A stretch of DNA of 64,000 bases, from contig NZ_JABBNC010000042.1 of NCBI RefSeq assembly GCF_012933445.1, forward strand, positions 32,146 through 96,145, in the 5' to 3' direction. The stretch comes from Actinoplanes sp. TBRC 11911. GTDB lineage: Bacteria; Actinomycetota; Actinomycetes; Mycobacteriales; Micromonosporaceae. A model generated the notes under the pieces. That model searched no databases and was not told where the DNA came from. It was given only the letters and a program-made list of their open reading frames with translations. Positions 42,192-50,954 of this stretch are shown here, in pieces (within the stretch, counting starts at the first letter, position 1; each line of letters opens with the position of its first letter). Both the position numbers and the translations under genes were made by a program.

Positions 42192-42862
42192 GCCGCGTCG
42201 TATCCCTCGGGCAGGTCAAGTGTGTGGTGGGTGTGGTCGCGCTTGGCGGCCAGGTACCGGCCGTTCGCGCCGGTCAGGTGCACGCCGGTCGGGATGCGGT
42301 CGGTGACCGTCACGCCGAGGGCGTCGAGCTGGACGGCCTTGTCCGGGTTGTTGCTCAGCAGCCGGATGCGGTCGACGTCCAAGGCCTGGAGCATCTGCGC
42401 GGCGACAGTGTAGTCACGCTCGTCCTCGCCGTGGCCGAGGGCGACGTTCGCCGCGTACGTGTCGAGGCCGCTGTCCTGCAGGGCGTACGCGTCGAGCTTG
42501 GCGTACAGGCCGATGCCCCGGCCCTCCTGGCGCAGGTAGAGCAGGAATCCACCGGTCTGGCTGATCCGCTCGGCGGCCTCGCGTAACTGCGGGCCGCAGT
42601 CGCACCGCTCGCTGCCGAACACGTCGCCGGTGAGGCATTCGCTGTGCGGCCGGACCAGGGGTCCCGCGGCGTCGTGCAGCGCCTGTTGCCAGTCGCCCAG
42701 GCCGAGCGCGAGGTGCTCGCGACCGTCGACCAGGCCGGTGAAGGTGAAAACGTCCGCCTTCGTCCGGTATCCGTCGGGGAATCTGAGCGGAACGGCGACG
42801 CGCGTGCGTACCGATGCCGGGGGAACCTCCAGCGTCGTCTCCTCGCTGATCGAAGCCGTCAT
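42188..42862 (-). CDS. ribA: GTP cyclohydrolase II
   Basis: 224 residues. Zinc ligands Cys76, Cys87 and Cys89 lie in SECLTGDVFGSERCDCG; the catalytic segment YLRQEGRGIGLYAKLDAYALQD and the later LLSNNPDK are canonical. It is the free enzyme (no RibB domain), opening GTP to a diaminopyrimidine. Pairing with a deaminase and MarR, instead of ribE/H/D, suggests a specialised or stress-controlled copy, not the housekeeping riboflavin operon (inference). Confidence 0.93.
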   Translation of the reverse strand: MTASISEETTLEVPPASVRTRVAVPLRFPDGYRTKADVFTFTGLVDGREHLALGLGDWQQALHDAAGPLVRPHSECLTGDVFGSERCDCGPQLREAAERISQTGGFLLYLRQEGRGIGLYAKLDAYALQDSGLDTYAANVALGHGEDERDYTVAAQMLQALDVDRIRLLSNNPDKAVQLDALGVTVTDRIPTGVHLTGANGRYLAAKRDHTHHTLDLPEGYDAA

Positions 42863-42881
42863 GCCAACCTCCGTCAGGTTG

Positions 42882-42933
42882 TTGAACTTTCAGTAATAAG
42901 AGTCGGCGGTTGACTTTGAAACTTCAATAACAA
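42882..42933. promoter_or_regulatory. Paired candidate MarR operators upstream of ribA
   Basis: Two 18-bp direct copies, TTGAACTTTCAGTAATAA (42882-42899) and TTGAAACTTCAATAACAA (42916-42933), match at 14 of 18 positions and are spaced 34 bp apart. The second contains the dyad TTGAA-AC-TTCAA. This A/T-rich patch stands out sharply from its surroundings. Placement 20-70 bp upstream of the ribA start suits repression by the operon's MarR protein. Confidence 0.65.
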
Positions 42934-43052
42934 TCTCGATGTCGTACGTCACGCCACCTCCCGTTCCAAGCCCCGGCGCGTTAACGCCGTATGCCGCGGG
43001 CCCTGTTCCCGGCGGCGATCCATAACACAGGTTGATGGGTCCGGTGGATGCG

Positions 43053-43108
43053 TTGCACTTGCATTGCGAAGCCGGGTACGGTGTTATGCAATGCAGTCGT
43101 ATTGCATA
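43053..43108 (+). promoter_or_regulatory. Promoter and TetR-type operator of PEP-enzyme operon
   Basis: TTGCAC (43053-43058) and TACGGT (43077-43082) with an 18-bp spacer form a reasonable vegetative promoter. Directly after the -10 lies a perfect palindrome, TATGCAAT (43085-43092) and ATTGCATA (43101-43108), with an 8-bp centre. Binding there would block the start of transcription. The TetR gene at the end of the operon is the natural candidate for autorepression. Confidence 0.7.
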
Positions 43109-43122
43109 GTGGGGTGGGAAAC

Positions 43123-45522
43123 GTGCTGGTGATACCCCTGTCCGAGGCGCGTGCCGGGCTGGTTCCGCTGGTCGGCGGCAAGGCGGCGGGCCTCGGCGAG
43201 CTGATCCGCTCCGGCGAGCGCGTGCCGGACGGCTTCTGCGTCACGACCGAGGCGTATCGGCAGGGCGTGATCCCGTCGGCCGAGGTGCTGGCCGCGTACG
43301 CGGGGCTCGGCGGCGGCCCGGTGGCGGTGCGGTCGAGCGCGACGGCGGAGGATCTGCCGGACGCGAGCTTCGCCGGCCAGCACGACACGCTGCTGAACGT
43401 GACCGGCGACGAGGAGCTGCTCGCGGCGATCGCCAAGTGCTGGGAGTCGCTGCACAGCGGCCGGGCGTCGGCCTACCGCGACGCCCGCGACATCGACCCG
43501 GCGACCGTGCGCATGGCCGTGGTGGTCCAGCGGATGGTCGACGCGGCGACCGCGGGCGTGCTGTTCACCGCGAACCCGCTGACCGGCAACCGCACCGAGA
43601 TGCTGGTCGACGCGGCGGCCGGGCTGGGCACCGCGGTGGTCGACGGCCGCGAGAACGTGCGGCACTTCATCCTGCCCGCGACCGGGGGCGAGGACGGGTG
43701 GCGCGTTGCGCTGCGCGGCGCGGGGGAGCGCGTTCAGGCGCACTTCGGGGTGCCGCAGGATGTGGAGTGGGCGGTGGACCGCGACGGTGGGTTGTGGCTG
43801 TTGCAGTCGCGGCCCATCACGACGCTGTTCCCGCTGCCGCCGCAGAGGGAGGACCTGCGCGTCTACCTCGAGTTCGGCAACGTGCAGGGGATGCTGCGGC
43901 CGGTCACGCCGATGGGGATGTCGACACTCCAGCAAGTCGTCGCGGCCATGGTCGCCTCGCTCGGGATGCGCGTGGAGATCGTGGACATCGGCGGGCGGCT
44001 CTACGGCGATCTGACCGACATGGCCCGGCGGCCGGCGGCGCGCAAACGGCTCGTCAAGCTCATGGCGGTGGACTTCGGGCCGCGGGCGCAAGCGGTGATG
44101 GAACACATCCTGCAGGACCCGCGGTTCGCGCCGGACGCCACGGCGGGCAAAGGCCGCCCGGGGGATGCGTCACTCGGGGCGGCGGTGCGGGCGCTGCGCG
44201 GCATCGTGCGGGCCCTCGCCAGGCCGGACGCGGCGCGGGTGCGGGTGTTCGACGCGGTGGAACGGCTCCGGATCGGCTCGGCGGCGCCCGAGGGGCTGCG
44301 CACGGCGGCCGAGCGGCTGGCCTTCGTCCGGGACAACGTCGGCGGAGCCGCGACGGCCGGCGGCGGCACGGCCGGTGGCGACGCGGCCGCCGATGATCTG
44401 ACCTGGCCGATCGTCGCCGGCATGTTGGCGTCGGCGCTGCCCGCCTCGCTGCTCAACGGCGTTGCCACGGCCGATGAGATTCACGCGGTGCCGCGCGGCG
44501 TCCCGCACAACGTCACCATCGAGATGGACCTCGCGCTGTGGCACCTCGCCGAAGCCGCGGCGGCCACCCCGCACCGCGACCTGCTGCTGCACACCCCGCC
44601 GGGTGAGCTGGCGGTCGGCTATCTCGCCGGCACGCTGCCGGACATCGGACTCGGGGCTTTCCTTTCCCGGTACGGGCATCGGGGCGCCGCCGAAGCCGAC
44701 GTCGGGGTGCCACGCTGGGCCGAGGACCCCGCGCCGGTCTTCGCCGTCATCGCCAACTACCTGCGCATCACCGACCCCGAACAGGCGCCCGACCGGCGGT
44801 TCGCGGCCGCGGCCCGGGCGGCCACCACCGCCCTCGAGGAGCTGGCCGCGCGGGTCAAAAAGCGACGTCCGGTACGCGGGCGGCTCGCGATCTTTCTGCT
44901 GCGCCGGGCCCGGAAGCTCGCCGGACTGCGCGAAGCCGGGAAGTTCGCCGGACTGTACCGGCTGCACGCCGTACGGGAGCAATTGCTGTTGATCGGGTCG
45001 GAGCTTTTCGGCGATGCCGGGGACATCATGTTCCTCACGCTGGATGAGGTCGCGACGGCCCTCGACGGGGCCGATCAGACCGAGCTCGTCGCGGCGCGCA
45101 AGGCCGTGCACCGGCGGGAGCTGCGGCGCAAGGCGGTGCCGGTGGCGATTCTGTCCGACGGCACGGACGTGGAGGCGACGCTGCCTGCGGGGGACGACAA
45201 GGGCGGCGTGCTCAAGGGGGTCGGTGCGGCCGCCGGGCGGGTGACCGGACCGGCGCGGGTGATCGACGACCCGGGCGCCGCCCACATCGAACCCGGGGAG
45301 ATCCTCGTGGCCTCGACCACCGACCCGGGCTGGACGCCGTTGTTCCTGACCGCGGCCGCCCTGGTCACCGAGACCGGCGCCATCATGGCGCACGGGCCGA
45401 CGGTGGCCCGCGAGTACGGGATCCCGGCCGTGATCAGCGTGCCCGGCGCCACCACCCGGATCGTCACCGGCCAGGTCATCACCGTGGACGGCGCGTCCGG
45501 AACGGTGACGCCGGCCCTGTGA
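43123..45522 (+). CDS. PEP synthase/rifampicin phosphotransferase-like enzyme
   Basis: 799 residues from GTG 43123, preceded by a GGGGTGGGA RBS. N-terminal ATP-binding (PPDK_N) domain: VGGKAAGLGELIRSGERVPDGFCVTTEAY, then VRSSATAEDLPDASFAGQHDTLL. C-terminal phosphohistidine domain: GEILVASTTDPGWTPLF and GAIMAHGPTVAREYGIPAV, with the swivelling His near residue 757. This ATP-grasp/central/His-domain order is that of rifampicin phosphotransferases and PEP synthases. Length is shorter than typical Rph (~865), and the pyruvate-binding domain of PEP synthase is not evident, so Rph-like phosphotransfer to a small molecule is more likely. Cotranscribed with tetR. Confidence 0.8.
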   Translation: MLVIPLSEARAGLVPLVGGKAAGLGELIRSGERVPDGFCVTTEAYRQGVIPSAEVLAAYAGLGGGPVAVRSSATAEDLPDASFAGQHDTLLNVTGDEELLAAIAKCWESLHSGRASAYRDARDIDPATVRMAVVVQRMVDAATAGVLFTANPLTGNRTEMLVDAAAGLGTAVVDGRENVRHFILPATGGEDGWRVALRGAGERVQAHFGVPQDVEWAVDRDGGLWLLQSRPITTLFPLPPQREDLRVYLEFGNVQGMLRPVTPMGMSTLQQVVAAMVASLGMRVEIVDIGGRLYGDLTDMARRPAARKRLVKLMAVDFGPRAQAVMEHILQDPRFAPDATAGKGRPGDASLGAAVRALRGIVRALARPDAARVRVFDAVERLRIGSAAPEGLRTAAERLAFVRDNVGGAATAGGGTAGGDAAADDLTWPIVAGMLASALPASLLNGVATADEIHAVPRGVPHNVTIEMDLALWHLAEAAAATPHRDLLLHTPPGELAVGYLAGTLPDIGLGAFLSRYGHRGAAEADVGVPRWAEDPAPVFAVIANYLRITDPEQAPDRRFAAAARAATTALEELAARVKKRRPVRGRLAIFLLRRARKLAGLREAGKFAGLYRLHAVREQLLLIGSELFGDAGDIMFLTLDEVATALDGADQTELVAARKAVHRRELRRKAVPVAILSDGTDVEATLPAGDDKGGVLKGVGAAAGRVTGPARVIDDPGAAHIEPGEILVASTTDPGWTPLFLTAAALVTETGAIMAHGPTVAREYGIPAVISVPGATTRIVTGQVITVDGASGTVTPAL

Positions 45523-45535
45523 AACGATCGTCGCC

Positions 45536-46123
45536 ATGCCCAAGAAGGTCGATCACCACGAGCGGCGGACGCTGATCGCGGACGCCCTCATGCGGGTCGC
45601 CGCCGAGCAGGGCCTCGAAGCGGTGAGCCTGCGGCACGTGGCGGCCGAGGCGGGTGTGTCGGCCGGGATGGTGCAGCACTATTTCCGGACCAAGGACGAG
45701 ATGATGGGATTCGCGCTGTCGGTCGTCCGGGAGCGCGGCCAGAAACGGGTGGGGGAGGCGGTCGCGCGGCTCGGCCCGGACCCGGCGCCCCGGCTGCTGC
45801 TGCGCACGTTCCTGGCGGCGGTGCTGCCACTCGACGACGCGGGGCGCGAGGACGGGCGGGTGGCGCTGGCGTTCCTGGCGTACACGGCGGTGCGTCCGGC
45901 GACCGAGCCGTCGCTGCGCACCGACACCGCGCAGCTCGTCGAGTTCGTCGCCGGCCTGCTGCCGCGCGGCCGGAACGAGAATGCGGCGGGCGTGCTGGCG
46001 CTGATGGAGGGCCTCGGCATGTACCTGCTGAGCGGCCAGTACACCCAGCAGCAGGCCCTGGCCGCCCTGGACGCCCACCTGGACCTGCTGTTCAGCCGAC
46101 AAGTGTCCGCTTCGGACGGATGA
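45536..46123 (+). CDS. TetR family transcriptional regulator
   Basis: 195 residues, 13 bp after the PEP-type enzyme. HTH: LIADALMRVAAEQGLEAVSLRHVAAEAGVSAGMVQHYFRTKDEM, a textbook TetR N-terminus. The C-terminal ligand domain ends ALMEGLGMYLLSGQYTQQQALAALDAHLDLLF, like TetR_C_6 members. Probably represses its own operon through the palindrome at 43085-43108. The 3' end overlaps the convergent VOC gene by 32 bp. Confidence 0.92.
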   Translation: MPKKVDHHERRTLIADALMRVAAEQGLEAVSLRHVAAEAGVSAGMVQHYFRTKDEMMGFALSVVRERGQKRVGEAVARLGPDPAPRLLLRTFLAAVLPLDDAGREDGRVALAFLAYTAVRPATEPSLRTDTAQLVEFVAGLLPRGRNENAAGVLALMEGLGMYLLSGQYTQQQALAALDAHLDLLFSRQVSASDG

Positions 46124-46463
46124 CGCAGAACTCGTTACCCTCCGGATCGGCCAGCACCGTCCACGACTCCGCGCCGGTCTGACCGACGTCCACCCGCCGC
46201 GCGCCAAGGGAAAGCAGACGCTCCACCTCGGCGTCCCGGCCGTCCGGACCGGGGGTGAGATCGAGATGCACGCGGTTCTTCACCGTCTTCGGATCGTCGA
46301 CCGGCATCAGGCAGATGCCGACCGGAGCGTCCACGTCGCTCCCGATGACGATCTCCCGTTCCCGCGACGAGAGCACCTTCCAATCCAGCACCTGGCACCA
46401 GAACCGGGCCTGGGCCGGCAGGTCGCGCGAATCGATCACGATGTGGTGCAGCGAGACGCCCAT
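46092..46463 (-). CDS. VOC family (glyoxalase-like) protein
   Basis: 123 residues from ATG 46463. HHIVIDSRDLPAQARFWCQVLDWKVLS and VHLDLTPGPDGRDAEVERLLSLGARRVDVGQTGAESWTVLADPEGNEFCVIRP are the typical two halves of an actinomycete VOC protein, with His and Glu metal-ligand positions. Substrate unknown. Tail-to-tail overlap with tetR. Confidence 0.85.
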   Translation of the reverse strand: MGVSLHHIVIDSRDLPAQARFWCQVLDWKVLSSREREIVIGSDVDAPVGICLMPVDDPKTVKNRVHLDLTPGPDGRDAEVERLLSLGARRVDVGQTGAESWTVLADPEGNEFCVIRPKRTLVG

Positions 46464-46471
46464 GCGCCTCA

Positions 46472-47176
46472 CTATGCCTTGTGGGCGCGCAATACCAGGC
46501 TCACGCCGGGCATCCGGCCGACCGGAAGGACCCGCTCGGCGGCGACGATCGCGCGCAGGCCCGCGTTGACGACGGCGGCGGGACGGTCCAGGTCGCTGCC
46601 GGTGGACTGGCGGCGGCGCCACGCGGCGATCGGGCGCAGCAGCACGTTCCAGCTGAACACGTCGGCGATCCGCAGGCCGGAGCCGGCGACCAGGGAGATC
46701 AGCTCCGCGCGGCTGTAGCGGCGGACGTGACCGACGGCGACGTCGTGCTGGCTCCACAGTGACATCGAGGCCGGCACCGTGATCAGCGTGGTGGCGCCGC
46801 GGCGCAGCACCCGGTAGATCTCGCCGATCGCGCTCTTGTCGTCCGGTACGTGCTCCAGCACGTCGAATGCGGTGACCAGGCCGAGGCTTTCGGTTTTGAC
46901 GGGAAGACGCGTAATGTCCGAGTTGACCACCCGAATGCCCCGCGACGCGGCCAGGGTGACCGCCGTCGTCGACAGGTCGGCCGCCGTCACGGACCAGCCA
47001 TGCCGTGCCAGCACCGCCGAGTTGCCCCCGGCCGCCGAGCCGATGTCCAGCGCCTGGTCGCCGGGCTTCGGCGGACCCAGCCGCTTGAGCTGCTTCGACA
47101 CCAGCGATCGGCGCTCCGCATACCACCAGTGGCGGTCCTCGAGCGCGGCGAGCTTGGTCACCTCGTCGTGTCGCAC
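46472..47176 (-). CDS. Class I SAM-dependent methyltransferase
   Basis: 234 residues. ALDIGSAAGGNSAVLARHGWSVTAADLS is motif I/II; LGLVTAFDVLEHVPDDKSAIGEIYRVLRRGATTLITVPA is the motif IV-VI region of Methyltransf_11/23. The N-terminus carries DRHWWYAERR, common in methyltransferases acting on lipid or glycan-like substrates, but the substrate is unknown. Eight bases upstream of the VOC gene, so probably one operon. Confidence 0.88.
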   Translation of the reverse strand: MRHDEVTKLAALEDRHWWYAERRSLVSKQLKRLGPPKPGDQALDIGSAAGGNSAVLARHGWSVTAADLSTTAVTLAASRGIRVVNSDITRLPVKTESLGLVTAFDVLEHVPDDKSAIGEIYRVLRRGATTLITVPASMSLWSQHDVAVGHVRRYSRAELISLVAGSGLRIADVFSWNVLLRPIAAWRRRQSTGSDLDRPAAVVNAGLRAIVAAERVLPVGRMPGVSLVLRAHKA

Positions 47177-47296
47177 TGGCGTCTCCTCGTCCGCGGGGCA
47201 GCGATGCCGTACAGATTCCCGGCGATAGGCTCACCCATGCCGTGAGAGCGAAATGCATGCAATTACCTGGTGTGAACACACCGGAAAAGAGGGTCG

Positions 47297-48301
47297 GTGC
47301 CCACCCGTATCACCACCGTAGCCGAGGCCGGGCAGGGTCTTCAGGCACACTTTCCAGATGTCGTGCACCTCTCCGACGCGAAGGACGGCCGGTTGCTCGC
47401 GGCCTTCCGGGAGAGCGCCGGTCACGTCCGGGCGGACGGCCGGATCCTGGTCGTCGAGAGCGGTGACGGCGGCGAGACCTGGGACGAGCCCCGCGTCGCG
47501 GTCGACGGGCCGTGGGACGACCGCGATCCGAAACTCGCCCGGCTCGCCGACGGCACGCTGCTGCTGAGCTATTTCGTCATCGATTGGGGCACCAAGCCGC
47601 GACACACCGTGCACGGAACGTTCGTGCGCCGCAGCACCGACGGCGGCCGCACGTGGAGCGAGGCCGCACCGGTGGGGACGGCGTCGACCGGCGACGGCGG
47701 TGCCTGCTCGCACGGCGCGGCCGCCGAGCTGCCCGGCGGCGACCTGCTGATGCCGATCTACGGAAAGCTGCCCGGCCGGACGCTGGCGCGGGCGACGGTG
47801 GTCCGCAGCACCGACGGCGGCCGCACCTGGCCGGCCGCCAGCGAGGTGCTGCTGGGCGAGGACGAGACCATCCACTTCCAGGAGCCGACCCTGACCGTGC
47901 TGGACGGTCAGCTCGTCACCCTCATCCGCACCACCGCCGACCGTGCGTATCTGGCGCGCTCGACCGACGGCGGTCACACGTGGAGCGAGGCACAGCCGAC
48001 CGGCATGCCGGCCTCGTCGCATCACGCGCTGCTGTTGAGCACCGGTGAGGTGCTGCTCACGTACGGCGATCTGTCGCACCGTTTCGCCGAGCACCGCGAC
48101 ACCGTGGGCCGTCTGATCACGCGACCGCTGGAGACCTGGGACGGGTACCCGGACGTGCAGATCTACGACTCGGGCCACCCCGACCAGGCCAACCCGTCCA
48201 GTGTGGAGCTGGCGCCCGGCCGTTTCCTGACGCTGGGCTTCGACATCCCGAAGCGCACTGTCGTCGGCATCTTCACCGAGACGGACCACTACCGAGGGTG
48301 A
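47297..48301 (+). CDS. Sialidase-like six-bladed beta-propeller with Asp-box repeats
   Basis: 334 residues from GTG 47297, RBS GAGGG at -8. Four Asp boxes (SGDGGETW, STDGGRTW twice, STDGGHTW) are spaced as in the BNR/sialidase propeller fold. No signal peptide is present, so it is predicted cytoplasmic, unlike most sialidases. Whether the Arg triad and Tyr/Glu pair of true sialidases are complete cannot be decided by eye; sialate or another glycoside is possible. Confidence 0.8.
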   Translation: MPTRITTVAEAGQGLQAHFPDVVHLSDAKDGRLLAAFRESAGHVRADGRILVVESGDGGETWDEPRVAVDGPWDDRDPKLARLADGTLLLSYFVIDWGTKPRHTVHGTFVRRSTDGGRTWSEAAPVGTASTGDGGACSHGAAAELPGGDLLMPIYGKLPGRTLARATVVRSTDGGRTWPAASEVLLGEDETIHFQEPTLTVLDGQLVTLIRTTADRAYLARSTDGGHTWSEAQPTGMPASSHHALLLSTGEVLLTYGDLSHRFAEHRDTVGRLITRPLETWDGYPDVQIYDSGHPDQANPSSVELAPGRFLTLGFDIPKRTVVGIFTETDHYRG

Positions 48302-48327
48302 AGGGCCCCGCCGAGGCGGGACCCTTC
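48300..48327. terminator. Bidirectional terminator hairpin
   Basis: GAAGGGCCCCGCC (48300-48312) and GGCGGGACCCTTC (48315-48327) form a 13-bp stem with one mismatch and a minimal loop. It lies directly between the convergent sialidase-like and peptidase genes and could serve both. Confidence 0.8.
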
Positions 48328-48334
48328 GATCGGT

Positions 48335-49879
48335 TCAGTTGGCGCGGGCGACCATCGGGGCGGCGGCGCTGGCGGGCGCCGTCGCGACCGGGGTGACCGT
48401 CCAGTCCGGGTGACCGGGCATGGGCGGGGTCTTCGCGTCGTACAGCCAGGCCCGCAGGAACGACGTCAGGTTCTGGCCGGAGACCTTCGAGGCCAGGGCG
48501 ATGAAGTCGTCCGAGGACTTGGACTCACCCTTGTACTTCTGCACCCAGGTCGTCTCGATCTGCTGGAACTTCTTGTCGCCCACCTGCTGGCGCAGGGCGT
48601 ACAGGACGAGCGCACCCCCGTCGTACACGTTGGGGTTGAAGACGTCCCAGATGGAGTCGGCCTTCAGCGGGTGCGCGACCGGACCGTAGCGCTGCCGGTA
48701 GACGTCACCGCGGGCGTACACCTTCTTGTAGTAATCCTCCAGCGTCGCGACACCGGCGTACTGCTGCAGCGTGCCGGTCTCGTACGCGTAGAGAACCTCG
48801 TACCAGGTGGCGTGGCCCTCGTTCTGCCACACGTTGCTCCACTCGTACGGGGCGACGCTGTCCCCGAACCACTGGTGGGCCAGCTCGTGCGTCAGGATCG
48901 GGTTGAGAATGTACGACGGGTACCCCGAGAACGAGGTGTCGTACAGGGAAAGGGTCTGGGTCTCCAGCGCGAAGCCCAGGTCCCCGTCGATGACCAGCGA
49001 CCCGTAGTTCTCGAACGGGTACTTGCCGACCTTGCTCTCCATCCACTTCATCTCGGCACGCTCGTCGGCGTACAGCGGCAGGAGCTCATCCTTCAGGCGG
49101 GTCGGGACGACGTCGCGGATCGGGACGCCGTTGACCGGCGGGCGGCTGACCACGACGAAGTCACCGACGGCGACCTGGACGAGCTCGCTCGCCATCGGGT
49201 TCTTCTCGCGGTACGTCGAGGACAGGTAGCCGTGGCTGGTCTTCGTCGAGACGAGCACACCGTTGGCGGTGCCGGTCCAGCCGACCGGCGCGGTCAGCGT
49301 GATCGTGTAGGTGGCCTTGTCCCGCGGGTGGTCGTTCGACGGGAACAGGTTGTGCGAGGACGACGGCTGACCGGCCAGCATGGTGCCGTCCGGGGTCACC
49401 ACGAAGCCGACCGGCGAGTCCGCGTCGGGGGCGATCGGGGTGGCCGTGAATCCGGACACCGTCACCGTGAACTTCTTGTGCTTGTCCAGCGAGCGGCTCG
49501 GCGTGATGACGAGTTCGTCACCGTCGCGGCTGAACTTGGCGGTCCGGCCGTTGACCGACACCTTGGCGAGCGAGTCGCCACCGAAGTCGAGGTCGAAGCG
49601 GGACAGATCCTGCGTCGCGACCGCGGTGATGGTCACGTCGCCGGTGACCTGCTGCGCCGGGTCCTTCTTCGGGTAGGTCAGGTGTAAGTCGTAGTTCTGG
49701 ACGTCGTATCCGCCGTTGCCGTTCAGCGGATACAGCCGGTCTCCCACCCCGGCAGCGCCGGGCGTGGCGTGGTCGTGCCCGTGGGCGTACGCCGGCCCGG
49801 CCGCGACCCCTGCGCCGAGGACGGCGACCGCACCGGCCGCCACCAGGCGGGCTGAAAACGTGCGCGTTACAGCTTCCAT
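48335..49879 (-). CDS. Secreted M1 family zinc metallopeptidase
   Basis: 514 residues. A Sec signal peptide (FSARLVAAGAVAVLGAGVAAGPAYA) leads to the M1 beta-sandwich domain, then the catalytic domain with HELAH (331-335) and the third zinc ligand Glu354 in NEGHATW, i.e. HExxH-x18-E. The family's Gly-x-Met-Glu-Asn exopeptidase motif is replaced by DGDLGFALETQT, as seen in secreted actinomycete M1 peptidases. It lacks the long C-terminal ERAP-like domain, which is normal for this short group. Likely releases amino acids or processes peptides outside the cell. Confidence 0.92.
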   Translation of the reverse strand: MEAVTRTFSARLVAAGAVAVLGAGVAAGPAYAHGHDHATPGAAGVGDRLYPLNGNGGYDVQNYDLHLTYPKKDPAQQVTGDVTITAVATQDLSRFDLDFGGDSLAKVSVNGRTAKFSRDGDELVITPSRSLDKHKKFTVTVSGFTATPIAPDADSPVGFVVTPDGTMLAGQPSSSHNLFPSNDHPRDKATYTITLTAPVGWTGTANGVLVSTKTSHGYLSSTYREKNPMASELVQVAVGDFVVVSRPPVNGVPIRDVVPTRLKDELLPLYADERAEMKWMESKVGKYPFENYGSLVIDGDLGFALETQTLSLYDTSFSGYPSYILNPILTHELAHQWFGDSVAPYEWSNVWQNEGHATWYEVLYAYETGTLQQYAGVATLEDYYKKVYARGDVYRQRYGPVAHPLKADSIWDVFNPNVYDGGALVLYALRQQVGDKKFQQIETTWVQKYKGESKSSDDFIALASKVSGQNLTSFLRAWLYDAKTPPMPGHPDWTVTPVATAPASAAAPMVARAN

Positions 49880-49937
49880 GACCGCCGAGCCTAGAACACA
49901 TTCGAATATGTAGTTACCCCGATTCGGTCAGCTCCGG

Positions 49938-50954
49938 TCAGCCGACCGTGTCCGGGAAGCTCGCGATCGCCGATCCCTCGACCGCGATCCGCACCTCGTC
50001 GCCGGGCCGCGGCAGCAGATGACCGGCCCAGCGCGCCACCAGCGTGGCGTCCTTCGCGCGCAGCGTCAGCAGCCCGTCGTGCCCGTGGAACGCGACACCC
50101 TCCACGATGGCCGCCAGCCCGTCCGCGGCCGGCACGATCTGCTCGGGCCGGATCAGCACCATTCCCTTCCCGTACGCCCGGAGCGGCGTCCCCAGACGCC
50201 CCAGCACCGTGTCCGCCTCGTCCCCGTCGAGGGTGGCGTCCAGCGAGCACACCGTCCCGAGGAACGCCGCCACCGCGGGATCGACCGGCGCCCGGTACAC
50301 GTCCATCGGCGTGCCCTCCTGCACCATCCGCCCGTCGCGCAGCAGCGCCACCCGGTCCGCGATCGACAGCGCCTCGTCCTGGTCGTGGGTGACCAGCACG
50401 GTCGTCGTCCCGGTCGCCGCCAGCGCGGCCCGCACCGCCCGCCGCGTGGTGCCGCGCAGGGTGGCGTCCAGCGCCGAGAACGGCTCGTCGAGCAGCACCA
50501 GGTCGGGCCGCCGCGCCAGCGCCCGCGCCAGGGCCACCCGCTGCTGCTCACCCCCGGAGAGCTGGTGCGGCTGCCGTTTCCGGTACGCCTGCCCGAGCCC
50601 GACGAGTTCGAGCAGCTCGCCGACCCGGCTCTGCCGCCGCCGATCCCGCCAGCCCAGCCCGAACGTGATGTTCCCGGCGACGGTGAGGTGCGGGAACAGG
50701 CTGCCCTCCTGGGTGACGTAGCCGATCCGGCGGCGTTCCGGCGGCAGCCCGTCGGCCGGGTGGTCGCCGATCCTGATGCTGCCCGAGTCGGCCCGGTCGA
50801 AGCCGGCGATCAGCCGCAGCATCGTGGTCTTGCCACCGCCGGAGCGCCCGATGACCGCGGTCAACCCACCGGCCGGCACCGTGAGGTCGACCCCGTCGAG
50901 CACCGTGGTAGCCCCGTACGACTTGGTCAGGGCCTTGACTTCGAGTCCGTTCAT
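49938..50954 (-). CDS. fbpC: Ferric iron ABC transporter ATPase
   Basis: 338 residues from ATG 50954. Walker A GRSGGGKTT, signature LSGGEQQR, Walker B LVLLDEPFSALDA and VTHDQDEAL. The C-terminal TOBE-like regulatory domain (VLIRPEQIVPA, GHDGLLTLRAKDATLVARWAGHLLPRPGDEVRIAVEG) fits the FbpC/PotA/CysA group. ATGA overlap with the permease. With the binding protein and fused permease it forms a complete iron importer energised by ATP. Confidence 0.92.
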   Translation of the reverse strand: MNGLEVKALTKSYGATTVLDGVDLTVPAGGLTAVIGRSGGGKTTMLRLIAGFDRADSGSIRIGDHPADGLPPERRRIGYVTQEGSLFPHLTVAGNITFGLGWRDRRRQSRVGELLELVGLGQAYRKRQPHQLSGGEQQRVALARALARRPDLVLLDEPFSALDATLRGTTRRAVRAALAATGTTTVLVTHDQDEALSIADRVALLRDGRMVQEGTPMDVYRAPVDPAVAAFLGTVCSLDATLDGDEADTVLGRLGTPLRAYGKGMVLIRPEQIVPAADGLAAIVEGVAFHGHDGLLTLRAKDATLVARWAGHLLPRPGDEVRIAVEGSAIASFPDTVG

